Of a stretch of DNA of 64,000 nt, positions 41,888-50,925 are shown one piece after another. A program made the translations under genes and the position numbers. The stretch lies in contig NZ_JAGINU010000001.1 of the NCBI RefSeq assembly GCF_017876315.1, positions 5,766,001 to 5,830,000 of the forward strand, written 5' to 3'. The notes below the pieces were generated by a model. It did not search any database. It was not told where the DNA came from and worked only from the letters and a program-made list of their open reading frames with translations. Source of the DNA: Pseudonocardia parietis. Its GTDB lineage: Bacteria; Actinomycetota; Actinomycetes; Mycobacteriales; Pseudonocardiaceae. Position 1 is the stretch's first letter; the number at the start of each line of letters is the position of its first letter.

Positions 41888-43468
41888 TCACGACTTCGCC
41901 GTCACGCCGGCGTAGCGGAAGTCGAACATCCCACCGAACGGGGCGCTCCCCTTGTCCAGCCCGACCACCGACTTGGACTGCGCGTAGAACGACGGCATCG
42001 CGCACATGAAGAGGTCCATCGCGTTCTCCGACGCGAAGGCGGAAGCCTTCTGCAGCTCCGCGTACCGGGCCTCCGGCGCGAGCGTCGAGTCGCTGCCACG
42101 CTGCATGAGCTGGGCGAAACCGTCCGGGGCCGGACCGGGGTAGGCCGCGCTCTGGTAGGCGCTCTGCAGCGTCACCGCGGGCTCCGCGGTGGACGAGTGG
42201 ACGTGCATGTACAGGTCGGACTGCCCGCCGTTCCAGACGCGGCTGGCGGCGACGGTGTCTACCGCGGTGATGTTCACCGTGACGCCGACCTCGGCGAGCT
42301 GGGCCTGCACGACCGGCGCGAGGTTGATCTGCGGGGCCAGGCCCGAGATCACCACCAGGCTCAGGTTCAGGCCGTTGCCGTGTCCGGCCTCGGCCAGCAG
42401 CCGCTTGGCCTCGGCGGGGTCGTAGCGGTAGGCGCCCGCGGCGGCCGGGGCGTTGCCGCGCTCGCCGTCCTGCAACGGCTGGGAGGTCGGCCTGCACTGC
42501 CCGTCCAGCACGGACTTGTCGATCGCGTCCCGGTCGATCGCGTAGTTGAGCGCCTGCCGGACGCGCACGTCGTCGAGCGGGGGCCGGGCGGTGTTGAGGA
42601 ACGTGGCGTACCAGGAGACCGGGCCCATCTCCTCGACGGAGAACGCGCCGCCCTGGGCCATCCGCGAGGCCTCGGTGTACTGGCCGATCTTGATCAGGAC
42701 CGCATCGACCTGGCCGCTCCGCAGGGCGTTGAGCCGGGCGTTGTCGTCGACCATGCCGACCAGCTCGACGGTGGCCGCCTGCTGGGCGGCGGGGTCCCAG
42801 TAGCCCGCGGACCGCGCGTAGACCGCCCGGTCACCGGCCTTGAGCTGGGAGAGGGTGTAGGGGCCGGACCCGGCCTCCTGGGTGGCGAGGTCGGCGCCGC
42901 CGGCCAGCGCCGTCGGGCTGATGATCGACGCGGCGACGGTGGACAGGGTGAAGAGGATGTCGGCCGCCGGGCGGGTCAGGTGCAGCACGACGGTGCCGGC
43001 GTCCGGCGCGTCGATCGTGTCGATGACCTTCAACGAAGCGGCGGCGGTGGAGCCCTGCAGCGTCTTGCCCCGCTCGAGGCTCGCCTCGACCGCGGCCGCG
43101 TCGACCTTCGTCCCGTCGTGGAACGTCGCGTCGTCGCGGAGCTTCAGGGTCAGGGTGCGGCCGTCCGCGGAGAACTCCCAGGAGCTCGCGAGCATCGGGC
43201 GGACCTCGGGCGGGCCCCCCTCCGCCCTGCCCACCTGGGTGAGCCGGTCGTACACCGGGCTCAGGTAGGGATAGCCGATCCGCGGGTCGATCGTGAGGTG
43301 TGGGTCGAAGTTCGTGGGCGGGACCGTCCAGGCCAGCCGCAGTGTCCCGGCGGGGTCGACGGCGGTCGCGTCGACGGAACCGGCGGAGGTCGCGGCACCA
43401 CCCCCGCAACCGGCCAGTACCAGGGCGAGTACCGCGAACACCACGGTGAGCACGCGGGTACGTCTCAT
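41888..43468 (-). CDS. ABC transporter substrate-binding lipoprotein, peptide/nickel family
   Basis: 526 residues. A lipoprotein signal (RTRVLTVVFAVLALVLAGC) ends in the lipobox Cys at residue 21, anchoring it outside the membrane. The rest is a family-5 solute-binding fold: LTLKLRDDATFHDGTKVDAA, VRQALNYAIDRDAI and YAQSKSVVGLDKG are characteristic. Ligands of this family include peptides, but also opines, glutathione and aromatic acids; the context suggests a catabolic substrate (inference). Confidence 0.94.
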   Translation of the reverse strand: MRRTRVLTVVFAVLALVLAGCGGGAATSAGSVDATAVDPAGTLRLAWTVPPTNFDPHLTIDPRIGYPYLSPVYDRLTQVGRAEGGPPEVRPMLASSWEFSADGRTLTLKLRDDATFHDGTKVDAAAVEASLERGKTLQGSTAAASLKVIDTIDAPDAGTVVLHLTRPAADILFTLSTVAASIISPTALAGGADLATQEAGSGPYTLSQLKAGDRAVYARSAGYWDPAAQQAATVELVGMVDDNARLNALRSGQVDAVLIKIGQYTEASRMAQGGAFSVEEMGPVSWYATFLNTARPPLDDVRVRQALNYAIDRDAIDKSVLDGQCRPTSQPLQDGERGNAPAAAGAYRYDPAEAKRLLAEAGHGNGLNLSLVVISGLAPQINLAPVVQAQLAEVGVTVNITAVDTVAASRVWNGGQSDLYMHVHSSTAEPAVTLQSAYQSAAYPGPAPDGFAQLMQRGSDSTLAPEARYAELQKASAFASENAMDLFMCAMPSFYAQSKSVVGLDKGSAPFGGMFDFRYAGVTAKS

Positions 43469-44397
43469 GACGGGTCACCTTCCAGAGCGTGGGACAGAAC
43501 GGGACGTACGACCGGCGGTTCGGGTGCGGCCGGGACGACGAGGGCGGCGGCCCGGCGGTCCGCCGTGGAGCGCCTGCGGCCGGGGCGGGTCACGGGGATC
43601 GCCGACACGAGCTCCTTCGTGTACGGGTGCTGCGGACGGTCGAAGAGCTCCGTGCCGGGCCCGCTCTCGACGATCTCGCCGTGGTTCATCACCGCCACCT
43701 CGTGCGCGAAGGACCGGACCAGCGAGAGGTCGTGGCTGATGAACAGGTAGGACAGGCCGCGCTCGGCCTGCAGGTCCAGCAGCAGGTTCAGCACCTGGGC
43801 CTGCACGGACACGTCGAGGGCGGCGACCGGCTCGTCGCAGACGATCAGGTCGGGCTCGCTCGCCAGCGCGCGGGCGATCGCGACGCGCTGCAGCTGCCCG
43901 CCGGAGAACTCGTGCGGGTAGCGGTCCGCGGTGCCCGCCGGCAGCCCGACCCGGCCGAGCAGCTCGACGATGCGCGCGGTGCGCGCCGCGCCCTTGAGCC
44001 CGGCGTGCAGGAGCAGCGGCTCGCCGATCGTCTGGCCGACGAGCATCCGCGGGTCCAGCGACGCGAACGGGTCCTGGAAGATCATCTGGGCGCGGCGGCG
44101 CAGCCTGCGCAGGTCGCGGCGGCCCAGCGCCAGGACGTCCTCACCGAGCAGCCGGACCGACCCGGCGTCCGGCTCGGCCAGCCGCAGGACCAGCCGCCCG
44201 ACCGTCGACTTCCCGGCGCCGGTCTCGCCGACGATGCCCAGGGTGCGGCCGCGCGGCAGGGCGAAGGAGACCCCGCGGACGGCGTCCTCCCGTGCGACGG
44301 CGCGGCCGAACACGTCCCGCTTGGTGACGAAGGACTTGCGCAGGCCGGTGACCTCGAGCAAGGGCTCCGCCGGTCCGGTGTCCGTGGTCTCAGGCAT
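43465..44397 (-). CDS. ABC transporter ATPase, DppF type
   Basis: 310 residues. Walker A GETGAGKS, signature FSGGQLQRVAIARAL, Walker B LIVCDEPVAALD and the switch His in FISHDLSLV. ATP hydrolysis by this and the DppD-type protein drives import. Its stop overlaps the start of the substrate-binding protein by four bases. Confidence 0.94.
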   Translation of the reverse strand: MPETTDTGPAEPLLEVTGLRKSFVTKRDVFGRAVAREDAVRGVSFALPRGRTLGIVGETGAGKSTVGRLVLRLAEPDAGSVRLLGEDVLALGRRDLRRLRRRAQMIFQDPFASLDPRMLVGQTIGEPLLLHAGLKGAARTARIVELLGRVGLPAGTADRYPHEFSGGQLQRVAIARALASEPDLIVCDEPVAALDVSVQAQVLNLLLDLQAERGLSYLFISHDLSLVRSFAHEVAVMNHGEIVESGPGTELFDRPQHPYTKELVSAIPVTRPGRRRSTADRRAAALVVPAAPEPPVVRPVLSHALEGDPS

Positions 44398-45436
44398 CGA
44401 CGCCCACCCCTTCCAGGTGCAGCACGCCGGATCGGGCGCAGCGCGCCCGGCGGCCCGGTCCCCCGTCCGCGAGGGCGACCGGGTCCGTGTCGCAGATCCC
44501 GGGGCGGGCGTGCTCGCACCGGGTGTGGAAGCGGCAGCCGGCGGGCCAGGCGCCGACGGCCGGCACCGAACCCGGGATCGAGCGGAGCCGCTCGACGTGT
44601 CCCTGGACGTCCGGGCTCGAGCCGAGCAGCCCCGCGGTGTAGGGATGATCGGGGCGGATCAGCAGGTCGTCGACGGGCGCCTGCTCCACCAGCTCGCCCG
44701 CGTACATCACCGCGACGTCGTCCGCCATCTCCGCGACGACCCCGAGGTCGTGGGTGATGAAGAGGATCCCCAGGTCGAAATCGGCCTGCAGCTCGTTCAT
44801 CAGCCGCAGCATCCGGGCCTGCACGGTGACGTCCAGGGCCGTCGTCGGCTCGTCCGCGATCAGCAGCTTCGGCCGGCAGACCAGCGCCCCGGCCAGCATC
44901 ACGCGCTGGCACATGCCGCCCGAGAACTCGTGCGGGTAGTGGCGGGCGCGCCGGGCCGCGTCGGCGATGTGGACGGTGTCCAGCATCTCGACCGCCCGGT
45001 CCCACGCGTCCTTGCGGGACAGCCCGAGGTGCCGGCGGGCGATCTCGGCGATCTGCTCGCCGACGGTGAACGCCGGGTTCAGGCTGCGGCGCGGCTCCTG
45101 GAAGATCATGCCGATGTCCCGGCCGCGCAGGTCGGTGAGCTCGGCCCCGGCGGCGCCGACGAGCTCTTGGCCGTCGAGCCGCACCGATCCCTCGACCCAC
45201 GAGGAGCGGGGCGGGAGCAGCCCCATGACGGCGAGCGACGTGACGGTCTTGCCGGAGCCGGACTCGCCCACGAGCCCGAGGGTGCGGCCGCGGTCCAGGG
45301 TGAACCGGACGTCGTCGACGACCCGGACCCGGCCGGCGCCGGACCGGAACTCGACGGTGAGGCCGTCGACCTCGAGCAGCGGGGCCCGGTCGGGGACGTC
45401 GCGGGCGCCGGGGGCGGCGGTGGTGTCAACGGCCAT
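44390..45436 (-). CDS. ABC transporter ATPase, DppD type
   Basis: 348 residues. Walker A GESGSGKT, signature FSGGMCQRVMLAGAL, Walker B LLIADEPTTALD, and the oligopeptide C-terminal extension with CRFHTRCEHARPGICDT, whose cysteines in this family can hold an iron-sulfur cluster. Overlaps both neighbours. Confidence 0.94.
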   Translation of the reverse strand: MAVDTTAAPGARDVPDRAPLLEVDGLTVEFRSGAGRVRVVDDVRFTLDRGRTLGLVGESGSGKTVTSLAVMGLLPPRSSWVEGSVRLDGQELVGAAGAELTDLRGRDIGMIFQEPRRSLNPAFTVGEQIAEIARRHLGLSRKDAWDRAVEMLDTVHIADAARRARHYPHEFSGGMCQRVMLAGALVCRPKLLIADEPTTALDVTVQARMLRLMNELQADFDLGILFITHDLGVVAEMADDVAVMYAGELVEQAPVDDLLIRPDHPYTAGLLGSSPDVQGHVERLRSIPGSVPAVGAWPAGCRFHTRCEHARPGICDTDPVALADGGPGRRARCARSGVLHLEGVGVDA

Positions 45437-46364
45437 CGGAGCCCCGCCCCTCCAGCGCGTCGCGCAGCCCGTCGCCGAAGCCGGCGAAGGCGAGGATTGT
45501 CAGCGCGATCATCACGGCGGGCGCGACCAGGAAGCCGGGCGCCTCGAAGATCACGTCGAACGCGTCGCGCAGCATCGAGCCCCAGCTCGAGTCCGGGGTC
45601 TGCACGCCCAGGCCGAGAAAGCTCAGGCTCGCCTCGGCGAGGATCACCACGCCCGCGAAGAACGTCGTCTGCACCAGCAGCGGCGAGCCGGCGTTCGGCA
45701 GCACGTGCCGCCACACCAGGCGCCAGCCCGAGCAGCCGACCGAGCGGCACGCCTCGATGTAGAGCTCCCGCGAGGCCGAGGCGGCCGAGCTGCGGGCGAG
45801 CCGGAAGAGCGACGGCGCCATGACGATGCCGAGCGCGATCATCGCGTTGGTCAGGCCCGGGCCGAGCACCCCGACCACCGCGAGGGCGAGCACGATCGGC
45901 GGCACCGCGAGCAGGGCGTCCGCGATCCGGGCGATGATCTTGTCCAGCCACGGCACGACGCCGCAGAGCAGGCCCGCCGGGACGCCCAGCACGATCGCGA
46001 CGAGGAGCGCCTCGACGACCGCGACGAGCGTGACCCGGGAGGCCACCAGCAGCCGGCTGAACAGGTCCCGGCCGAACGCGTCGGTGCCCAGCAGGTGCGT
46101 CCCGCTCGGCCCCTCCAGCGTCGCCCGCAGGTTCTGCACGTCCGGGTCGTACGGGGCGATCAGGGGCGCGAACACCGCGGCGAGCGTCAGGAGCACGAGG
46201 AAGGCCAGGGAGACCGCCGACGCGCGGTTCGCCATCAGCTCGCGCAGCGGACGGCTGACGACCCGCCTGCGGCCGCGCGGTGGCGCGGCGAGGGTCTCCG
46301 GGCCGGCCGTCCCCTCCGGGCCGGCCGCCGTGAGCGGCACTCCGGGGACGCTCATGGTGCGCAT
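45426..46364 (-). CDS. ABC transporter permease, DppC type
   Basis: 312 residues. An N-terminal cytoplasmic tail is followed by about six membrane segments; HLLGTDAFGRDLFSRLLVASR and RELYIEACRSVGCSGWR are DppC/OppC signatures. First gene of the importer operon, whose order (permease C, ATPases D and F, binding protein, permease B) is unusual. ATG 46364 or ATG 46355 may be used. Confidence 0.92.
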   Translation of the reverse strand: MRTMSVPGVPLTAAGPEGTAGPETLAAPPRGRRRVVSRPLRELMANRASAVSLAFLVLLTLAAVFAPLIAPYDPDVQNLRATLEGPSGTHLLGTDAFGRDLFSRLLVASRVTLVAVVEALLVAIVLGVPAGLLCGVVPWLDKIIARIADALLAVPPIVLALAVVGVLGPGLTNAMIALGIVMAPSLFRLARSSAASASRELYIEACRSVGCSGWRLVWRHVLPNAGSPLLVQTTFFAGVVILAEASLSFLGLGVQTPDSSWGSMLRDAFDVIFEAPGFLVAPAVMIALTILAFAGFGDGLRDALEGRGSDGR

Positions 46365-46554
46365 CCGTGGTGGGGGCGGCACGCAGGGTGCCGCTGCTGA
46401 CGTCTCATCGCAACCTCGTCGTGTGGGAGGGGAGATCCGGGGTCGCCCGGGCGTGCTCGAGCCGATCGAGGAGCCCGCGAGCGAGATCGGGGGCCCGTGC
46501 CGTGCCTGCCGTGGCACCCCCGTGCCGCCGGCGGTGCGCCAAGAAGTGGCACAC

Positions 46555-46564
46555 CTGTCAGATG
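46555..46564. promoter_or_regulatory. CTGTCAGATG in importer upstream region
   Basis: The 358-base gap from 46365 to 46722 has no gene. It holds CTGTCAGATG about 190 bp upstream of the importer, an AT-richer stretch (46567-46630, with GATGTTAGATCAGTC) that could be the promoter, a terminator at 46648-46676 and a second motif, CTGTCAGACG, at 46686-46695. Confidence 0.4.
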
Positions 46565-46647
46565 GAGTACCTGATGTTAGATCAGTCACCCCCGTTCGTG
46601 TAAAGACCTTTCCGGATTTCGTGACGAAATGCCGTTGAACAGCGCAA

Positions 46648-46676
46648 AGAACCCGGGTGCGGGGCACCCGGGTTCT
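46648..46676 (-). terminator. Strong hairpin terminator of F420 gene
   Basis: A perfect 12-bp inverted repeat (arms AGAACCCGGGTG) with a 5-base loop, followed in the minus direction by TTTG. It lies 46 bp past the stop of the gene at 46723-47640 and would prevent read-through into the importer promoter. Confidence 0.8.
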
Positions 46677-46722
46677 AAGACATCGCTGTCAGACGTGCGC
46701 GACCATTGGGCCGCCGTGAGGC

Positions 46723-47640
46723 CTAGCGAGCAGGTTCGAGCAGAAGCTCGGAGAGGCGGCCGACGTCGTCGCGGAAGTCCGCGAACGAGCGACTGGTGGG
46801 CTCGATCGTCAGCCAGGTGACGCCCGCGTCCGCGTACGCCCCCACGCGCGCGCCGAGGTCGCGGGCGAACTCGGCCGCGTCGGCACCGCGGCCGTGCCGC
46901 TGCTCGAACGGCGCGAACGCGACGTCGAGCGAGGCTCCCCCGGCCGCGAGCCGGTCGGCGTGCATCGCGGCCACCTGCTCCGCGAGCTCCTCGATCGTCT
47001 CCAGCGGCGGGGTCCGGGTGATCGCGGCCATCTCCGGAGTCTGCGCGATCGGCATCCACCCGTCGCCGAGCCGGACGGCGCGCCGGCGTGCGGGCCTGCT
47101 GTTGCCACCGATCCAGATCGGCGGTCCACCGAGCTGCACGGGCGCGGGCACCATGCTGTGGCCGCGGGCCGGGAACCGTTCGCCCCCGTGCTCGCGGCCC
47201 GCCCAGGCGTCCCGCATGGCGGCGATCGTGTCGTCCAGGATCGCGCCGCGGTTCGCGAAATCCGCCCCCAGCACGTCGAACTCCGAACGCAGGTAACCCG
47301 CGGCCATGCCGACGGTGAGCCGCCCGCGCGACACCGAGTCCAGGCTCGCGATCGCCTTCGCGGACAGGTAGGGGTTCCGGTAGGCGGCCACCAGGACGTA
47401 GGTGACCAGGCGCAGCCGGCGCGTCGCCGCCGCCATGTAGGCGAGTGAGACGAACGGGTCGTACGAGTGGTGGCCGCCCTCGGCGAGCCACCGGTCGTCC
47501 GGGTAGGGGTGCTCGGTCATCGCGATCGCGTCGAAGCCCGCGTCCTCCACGACGCGGGCCACGTCCCCGAGGTCCGCCTTGCCGAGCCAGCGCTCGTGGT
47601 ACTTGACCGCGCGCATCGGGAACATCAGCAGAAACCGCAT
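46723..47640 (-). CDS. LLM-class F420-dependent oxidoreductase
   Basis: 305 residues. MRFLLMFPMRAVKYHERW, VEDAGFDAIAMTEHPYPDD and SRGRLTVGMAAGYLRSEF followed by PPIWIGGNSRPARRRAVR are family landmarks. Expected to use F420; the substrate is unknown. Third enzyme of this class in the window, not closely similar to the others. Divergent from the SDR gene at 47806, with TGTCAGA-type sites in the gap. Confidence 0.9.
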   Translation of the reverse strand: MRFLLMFPMRAVKYHERWLGKADLGDVARVVEDAGFDAIAMTEHPYPDDRWLAEGGHHSYDPFVSLAYMAAATRRLRLVTYVLVAAYRNPYLSAKAIASLDSVSRGRLTVGMAAGYLRSEFDVLGADFANRGAILDDTIAAMRDAWAGREHGGERFPARGHSMVPAPVQLGGPPIWIGGNSRPARRRAVRLGDGWMPIAQTPEMAAITRTPPLETIEELAEQVAAMHADRLAAGGASLDVAFAPFEQRHGRGADAAEFARDLGARVGAYADAGVTWLTIEPTSRSFADFRDDVGRLSELLLEPAR

Positions 47641-47663
47641 GGCCCCACCTCTCCGTGAGGGTT

Positions 47664-47733
47664 GTCTGACGTCTCGCCTACAGCGATCTCTGCCGCTCGA
47701 CCAGGTGGCGGACGTCCGATCCGTTGACAGAAT
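47664..47733. promoter_or_regulatory. Divergent promoter with two motif copies
   Basis: GTCAGAC on the minus strand (47664-47670) lies 24 bp from the F420 gene start. TTGACAGAAT on the plus strand (47724-47733) lies 72 bp from the SDR start and is followed by CTAACACC. Both resemble the recurrent motif. Confidence 0.45.
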
Positions 47734-47805
47734 CTAACACCAGTGACACCTTCGTGGCGACGACGAGGTCCCGGGCACCGAGGGTGCCCTGAGCTGGGAG
47801 GGCAC

Positions 47806-48594
47806 ATGCCTGGACTGATGGACGGCAAGGTCGCGCTGGTCTCCGGGTCGACGCGCGGCATCGGCCGCTCGATCGCGGAGCACCTGGCCGCCGAGGGAGC
47901 GCGGGTGGTGGTCACCGGACGCACGGTGGAGAAGGGCGAGAAGGTCGTCGGGCGGATCCGCGAGGCCGGCGGCGAGGCGGAGTTCCTCCGGCTCGACGTG
48001 ACCGACGAGCAGAACGTGCGCGAGGTCGTCGAGGAGACGGTGCGCCTGTTCGGCTCGCTGACCACGCTGGTCAACAACGCCGCGCCCACGGACGCGGTCG
48101 CGAGCACGGTGAAGCACCTCGCGGACACCTCGACCGAGGAGTGGAACCGTATCCTGGTGGGCACGCTGACCGGGAACGTGTTCTGGGCGTCGAAGTACGC
48201 CTGGCCGCACCTCGCGGCGGCGGACGGCGCATCGATCGTGAACATCTCCTCCGGCCAGTCGATCGCCGGGTTCAAGGGGTTCGGCGCCTACGGCGCAGCC
48301 AAGGCCGGGGTGTCCGCCCTGACCCGCACGCTCGCCGTCGAGGGCGCGGCGGACGGCATCCGGGCGAACTCCGTGCTCGTCGGCCGGGTGGTGGCGCTGC
48401 GGGGAGACTCCGGCCACCACACCGGCGGCGGCCGGCTCACCCGGATCGGGAACCCGATGGACATCGCCTACGCGGTGTCCTACCTGGCCTCCGACCGGGC
48501 CGAGTTCGTGACCGGCACGCAGCTGACGGCGGACGGCGGCTTCTCCATCAACGGCGACGCCGTGGCCGACGCCGAGGCGGCCGCCGGCTCGTGA
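47806..48594 (+). CDS. SDR-family dehydrogenase
   Basis: 262 residues. GSTRGIGRSIA is the cofactor loop, LVNNAAPTD the second motif, and the catalytic Ser and YGAAK follow (VNISSGQS, FGAYGAAKAG). GGDxGHHTGGG-like residues near 200 are unusual for the family and may shape the substrate pocket. ATG 47806 follows GGGAGG. A hairpin sits four bases after the stop. Confidence 0.92.
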   Translation: MPGLMDGKVALVSGSTRGIGRSIAEHLAAEGARVVVTGRTVEKGEKVVGRIREAGGEAEFLRLDVTDEQNVREVVEETVRLFGSLTTLVNNAAPTDAVASTVKHLADTSTEEWNRILVGTLTGNVFWASKYAWPHLAAADGASIVNISSGQSIAGFKGFGAYGAAKAGVSALTRTLAVEGAADGIRANSVLVGRVVALRGDSGHHTGGGRLTRIGNPMDIAYAVSYLASDRAEFVTGTQLTADGGFSINGDAVADAEAAAGS

Positions 48595-48597
48595 GCG

Positions 48598-48620
48598 CCG
48601 GGCCGCGCCCCGCGGCCCGG
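48598..48620. terminator. Hairpin terminator
   Basis: A perfect 10-bp GC-rich inverted repeat (arms CCGGGCCGCG) with a 3-base loop directly after the SDR stop, between convergent SDR genes. Confidence 0.6.
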
Positions 48621-48747
48621 TCCCGGACCCGTGATCGGCCCCGGCGGTACGTCACCGCGGACGGAGGTCCCGTGACGTGCCGGTCGGCCGGATCGCCGAG
48701 CACTGCCGCGTCGCCGGGGACCGGCGCCGCGGCAGCAGCTCGCGGGC

Positions 48748-49521
48748 CTACTTCGGCTGGAACCGCAGGGCGCCGTCGATCCGGATGACCTCGCCGTTGA
48801 TGTAGTCGTTGATCGCGATGCTGTGCACCAGCTCCGCGTACTCCGACGGGCTGCCCATCCGCTTCGGGAACGGCACGCCGCTGCCCCAGTGCTTCTCGGC
48901 CTCGTCGCGCTCCATCCGGAACGCCGGGGTGAAGAAGGTGCCGGGGGCGATCGCGACGACCCGGATGCCCAGCGGGCTCAGGTCGCGAGCGGCCGGCAGC
49001 GTCAGCCCGACCACGCCGCCCTTGGCCGCGGAGTACGCGGTCTGCCCGATCTGGCCCTCGTAGGCGGCGATGCTCGCCGTGTTGACGATCAGCCCCCGCG
49101 ACCCGTTCTCGTCCGGCTCCTGGGTGGCCATCGCCGCGGACACGAGCCGCAGCGTGTTGAAGGTGCCGGAGAGGAAGAGGTTCAGGTACCAGTTGAACGC
49201 GTCCATCGGCGCGGGTGAGCCGTCCCGGCCCACCACCCGGGCGGCGCCGCCGCTCGAGCCGCCGTGCGCGTTCACCAGCAGCCGCAGCGGCCCGAGCTCG
49301 GTCGCGGCTGCGATCGCGCCCTGCACGCTGTCGTCGTCCGTCACGTCGGTGCTGACGTAGCGGGCCTGCTCGCCGAGGTCGTCCGCGAGCGCCTTGCCCC
49401 GCTCGTCGGACAGGTCCGCGATCACCACCGACGCGCCGGCCGCGACCAGCCGGCGCACCGTCGCCTCGCCGAGACCACCCGCACCTCCGGTGACGATCGC
49501 CGAGACACCGTTGACGTCCAT
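48748..49521 (-). CDS. SDR-family dehydrogenase (3-hydroxyacyl-CoA dehydrogenase-like)
   Basis: 257 residues. VTGGAGGLGEATVRRL, DLSDERGKALA, NTASIAAYEGQIGQTAYSAA and the catalytic YSAAKGG resemble type 10 hydroxyacyl-CoA dehydrogenases. It would act in beta-oxidation of branched chains. ATG 49521 is chosen for AAGGAG ten bases upstream. Confidence 0.92.
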   Translation of the reverse strand: MDVNGVSAIVTGGAGGLGEATVRRLVAAGASVVIADLSDERGKALADDLGEQARYVSTDVTDDDSVQGAIAAATELGPLRLLVNAHGGSSGGAARVVGRDGSPAPMDAFNWYLNLFLSGTFNTLRLVSAAMATQEPDENGSRGLIVNTASIAAYEGQIGQTAYSAAKGGVVGLTLPAARDLSPLGIRVVAIAPGTFFTPAFRMERDEAEKHWGSGVPFPKRMGSPSEYAELVHSIAINDYINGEVIRIDGALRFQPK

Positions 49522-49566
49522 GCTCGCTCCTTTGCTCGTGGTCGCCGTGCCGCTTACGTGCACGCA

Positions 49567-49578
49567 CTGTCAGATTAG
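49567..49578. promoter_or_regulatory. CTGTCAGATTAG upstream of SDR gene
   Basis: A copy of the recurrent motif 46 bp upstream of ATG 49521, in reverse orientation to the gene. A further GTCAGAAT (49633-49640) lies at the end of the next minus-strand gene, which is an unusual place for an operator and may be chance. Confidence 0.45.
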
Positions 49579-49639
49579 CGGACGCAGGCGCTCGTTCCGA
49601 GAGGCAATCACGCCTCGATGCCCGACATCCGCGTCAGAA

Positions 49640-50734
49640 TCAGCTATCGAGAGGGAAGTGCTCGGTGAACCACCCTGTCGCATGGGCGAACCAGTCCGAG
49701 GCGGACGGGGTGAGGTTGAGGATGTGACCGGCGTCCGGGAGCACGTAGGTCTCCAGGACCGCTTCGGGCCCGAAGAACGGGGCCTCCGCCGCCCGGAGGG
49801 CCTGCGCGTCCGCGCAGTCCGTGCCCGAGCCGTATCCCCCCTGCCGGCAGAACACGGCGTCCCCGCGACCGTTGGCGACGAGGACCGGGACGTCGAGGGT
49901 CTCGGTCCGCAACAGCGGCGTGGCGGCGAGGTAGGGGGCGAGCGTCCCGAGGTAGGCCGACGGACCCGGGCTGCGCGACTCCTCGTCGGCCCGGAGCACC
50001 GCCGGGTCGGTCCGGCCGCCGGCGTGGAAGGTCTCCCGGGCGCCGGGCAGGCTGATGTAGCCCATGTCCAGCGGGACCTCGTCGCGCGTCGCCGGGTCCA
50101 GCGGCGCCGGGACGGCGTGGGTGAACAGCGCCGCGACGGCTCCCGCCGCGGGCGAGTGCGACGTCCCGCTGGCGACGATCCCGTCCACGTCCCGGTACGT
50201 CGTCGCCTCGACGTAGCCGGTGAGGGTCCCGAGCGAGTGGCCGACGAGCACCACGGTCGGGTAGGTGGCGCCGAGGGCGCCGGCCCGCGCCGCCTGCACG
50301 ACCCGGTGGATCGCCTCGGCCTGGGCCTGGATGGTCACCGTCACGCTCGGCGGGTGACTGCTCCCGCCGACCCCCAGCGGGTCGAGGGCGAGCGTGCTGT
50401 AGCCCGCGGCCGTCATGTGCCGGGAGTAGGAGAGGGGCTCACCGGCCGAGGTGCGCCCGACCGGGAAGTCCCAGTACGAGCGTGCGTAGGTGCCACCGGG
50501 CACGAGCAGCTGCAGGACCGGCGAGGGGTGCCCGGCGGGGTCGCAGAGGTCGCCCTCGACCTGTGCGCCGCCGGCCACCGGCACCGCGACGACCCGGCAG
50601 GCTCCGGCCGGGGCGGGCGCCAGGGGGGCGGCGACCGCGGGCGCGGCGACCGCCACGAGGGCCGCCAGCGCCGCGACGAGCGCGGCGAGCCCGCCCCGGC
50701 GGGCACGACGGCGTGGTTCCGAGAGAACGTCCAT
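49640..50734 (-). CDS. Secreted alpha/beta hydrolase
   Basis: 364 residues. An N-terminal Arg-rich stretch and hydrophobic run (LAALVAALAALVAVAAPAVA) form a signal peptide. The nucleophile elbow GHSLGT and a C-terminal DAGHILN supply Ser and His; several Cys (ACRV, GDLCDP, FCRQ, DCADA) fit disulfides of an exported enzyme. Probably an esterase or lipase releasing substrate outside the cell. ATG 50734 is preferred for GGGGAG upstream and a correct signal-peptide length; ATG 50776 is possible. Confidence 0.85.
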   Translation of the reverse strand: MDVLSEPRRRARRGGLAALVAALAALVAVAAPAVAAPLAPAPAGACRVVAVPVAGGAQVEGDLCDPAGHPSPVLQLLVPGGTYARSYWDFPVGRTSAGEPLSYSRHMTAAGYSTLALDPLGVGGSSHPPSVTVTIQAQAEAIHRVVQAARAGALGATYPTVVLVGHSLGTLTGYVEATTYRDVDGIVASGTSHSPAAGAVAALFTHAVPAPLDPATRDEVPLDMGYISLPGARETFHAGGRTDPAVLRADEESRSPGPSAYLGTLAPYLAATPLLRTETLDVPVLVANGRGDAVFCRQGGYGSGTDCADAQALRAAEAPFFGPEAVLETYVLPDAGHILNLTPSASDWFAHATGWFTEHFPLDS

Positions 50735-50866
50735 GGTCTCCCCGTCGGGTTCGAGGTCATCTGACGACATCGCCATCGATGCGGCGCTCAGGGCGAAGCC
50801 CTGAACTGCGTCAACTGGAGGATACGGCCGAACAGCGGAACATGTTCGGCCGATCCGACCGTACTA

Positions 50867-50874
50867 TCTGACGC
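50867..50874. promoter_or_regulatory. GCGTCAGA motif (minus strand) between two hydrolase genes
   Basis: GCGTCAGATAG on the minus strand, 51 bp from the plus-strand hydrolase start and 132 bp from the secreted hydrolase start. An inverted repeat, CGGCCGAAC at 50825 with GTTCGGCCG at 50844, lies close by and could be a separate operator. Confidence 0.4.
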
Positions 50875-50925
50875 ACGGTGTTCTTCCGCGGGGTCGATGC
50901 CGATCCCCGACCCCAGGAGCGCGCG

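Noticed and set aside
49633..49640. GTCAGAAT as operator of a plus-strand gene
   Set aside because: It lies right at the end of the secreted hydrolase gene with no plus-strand gene following nearby, so it is likely chance or part of a 3' region.
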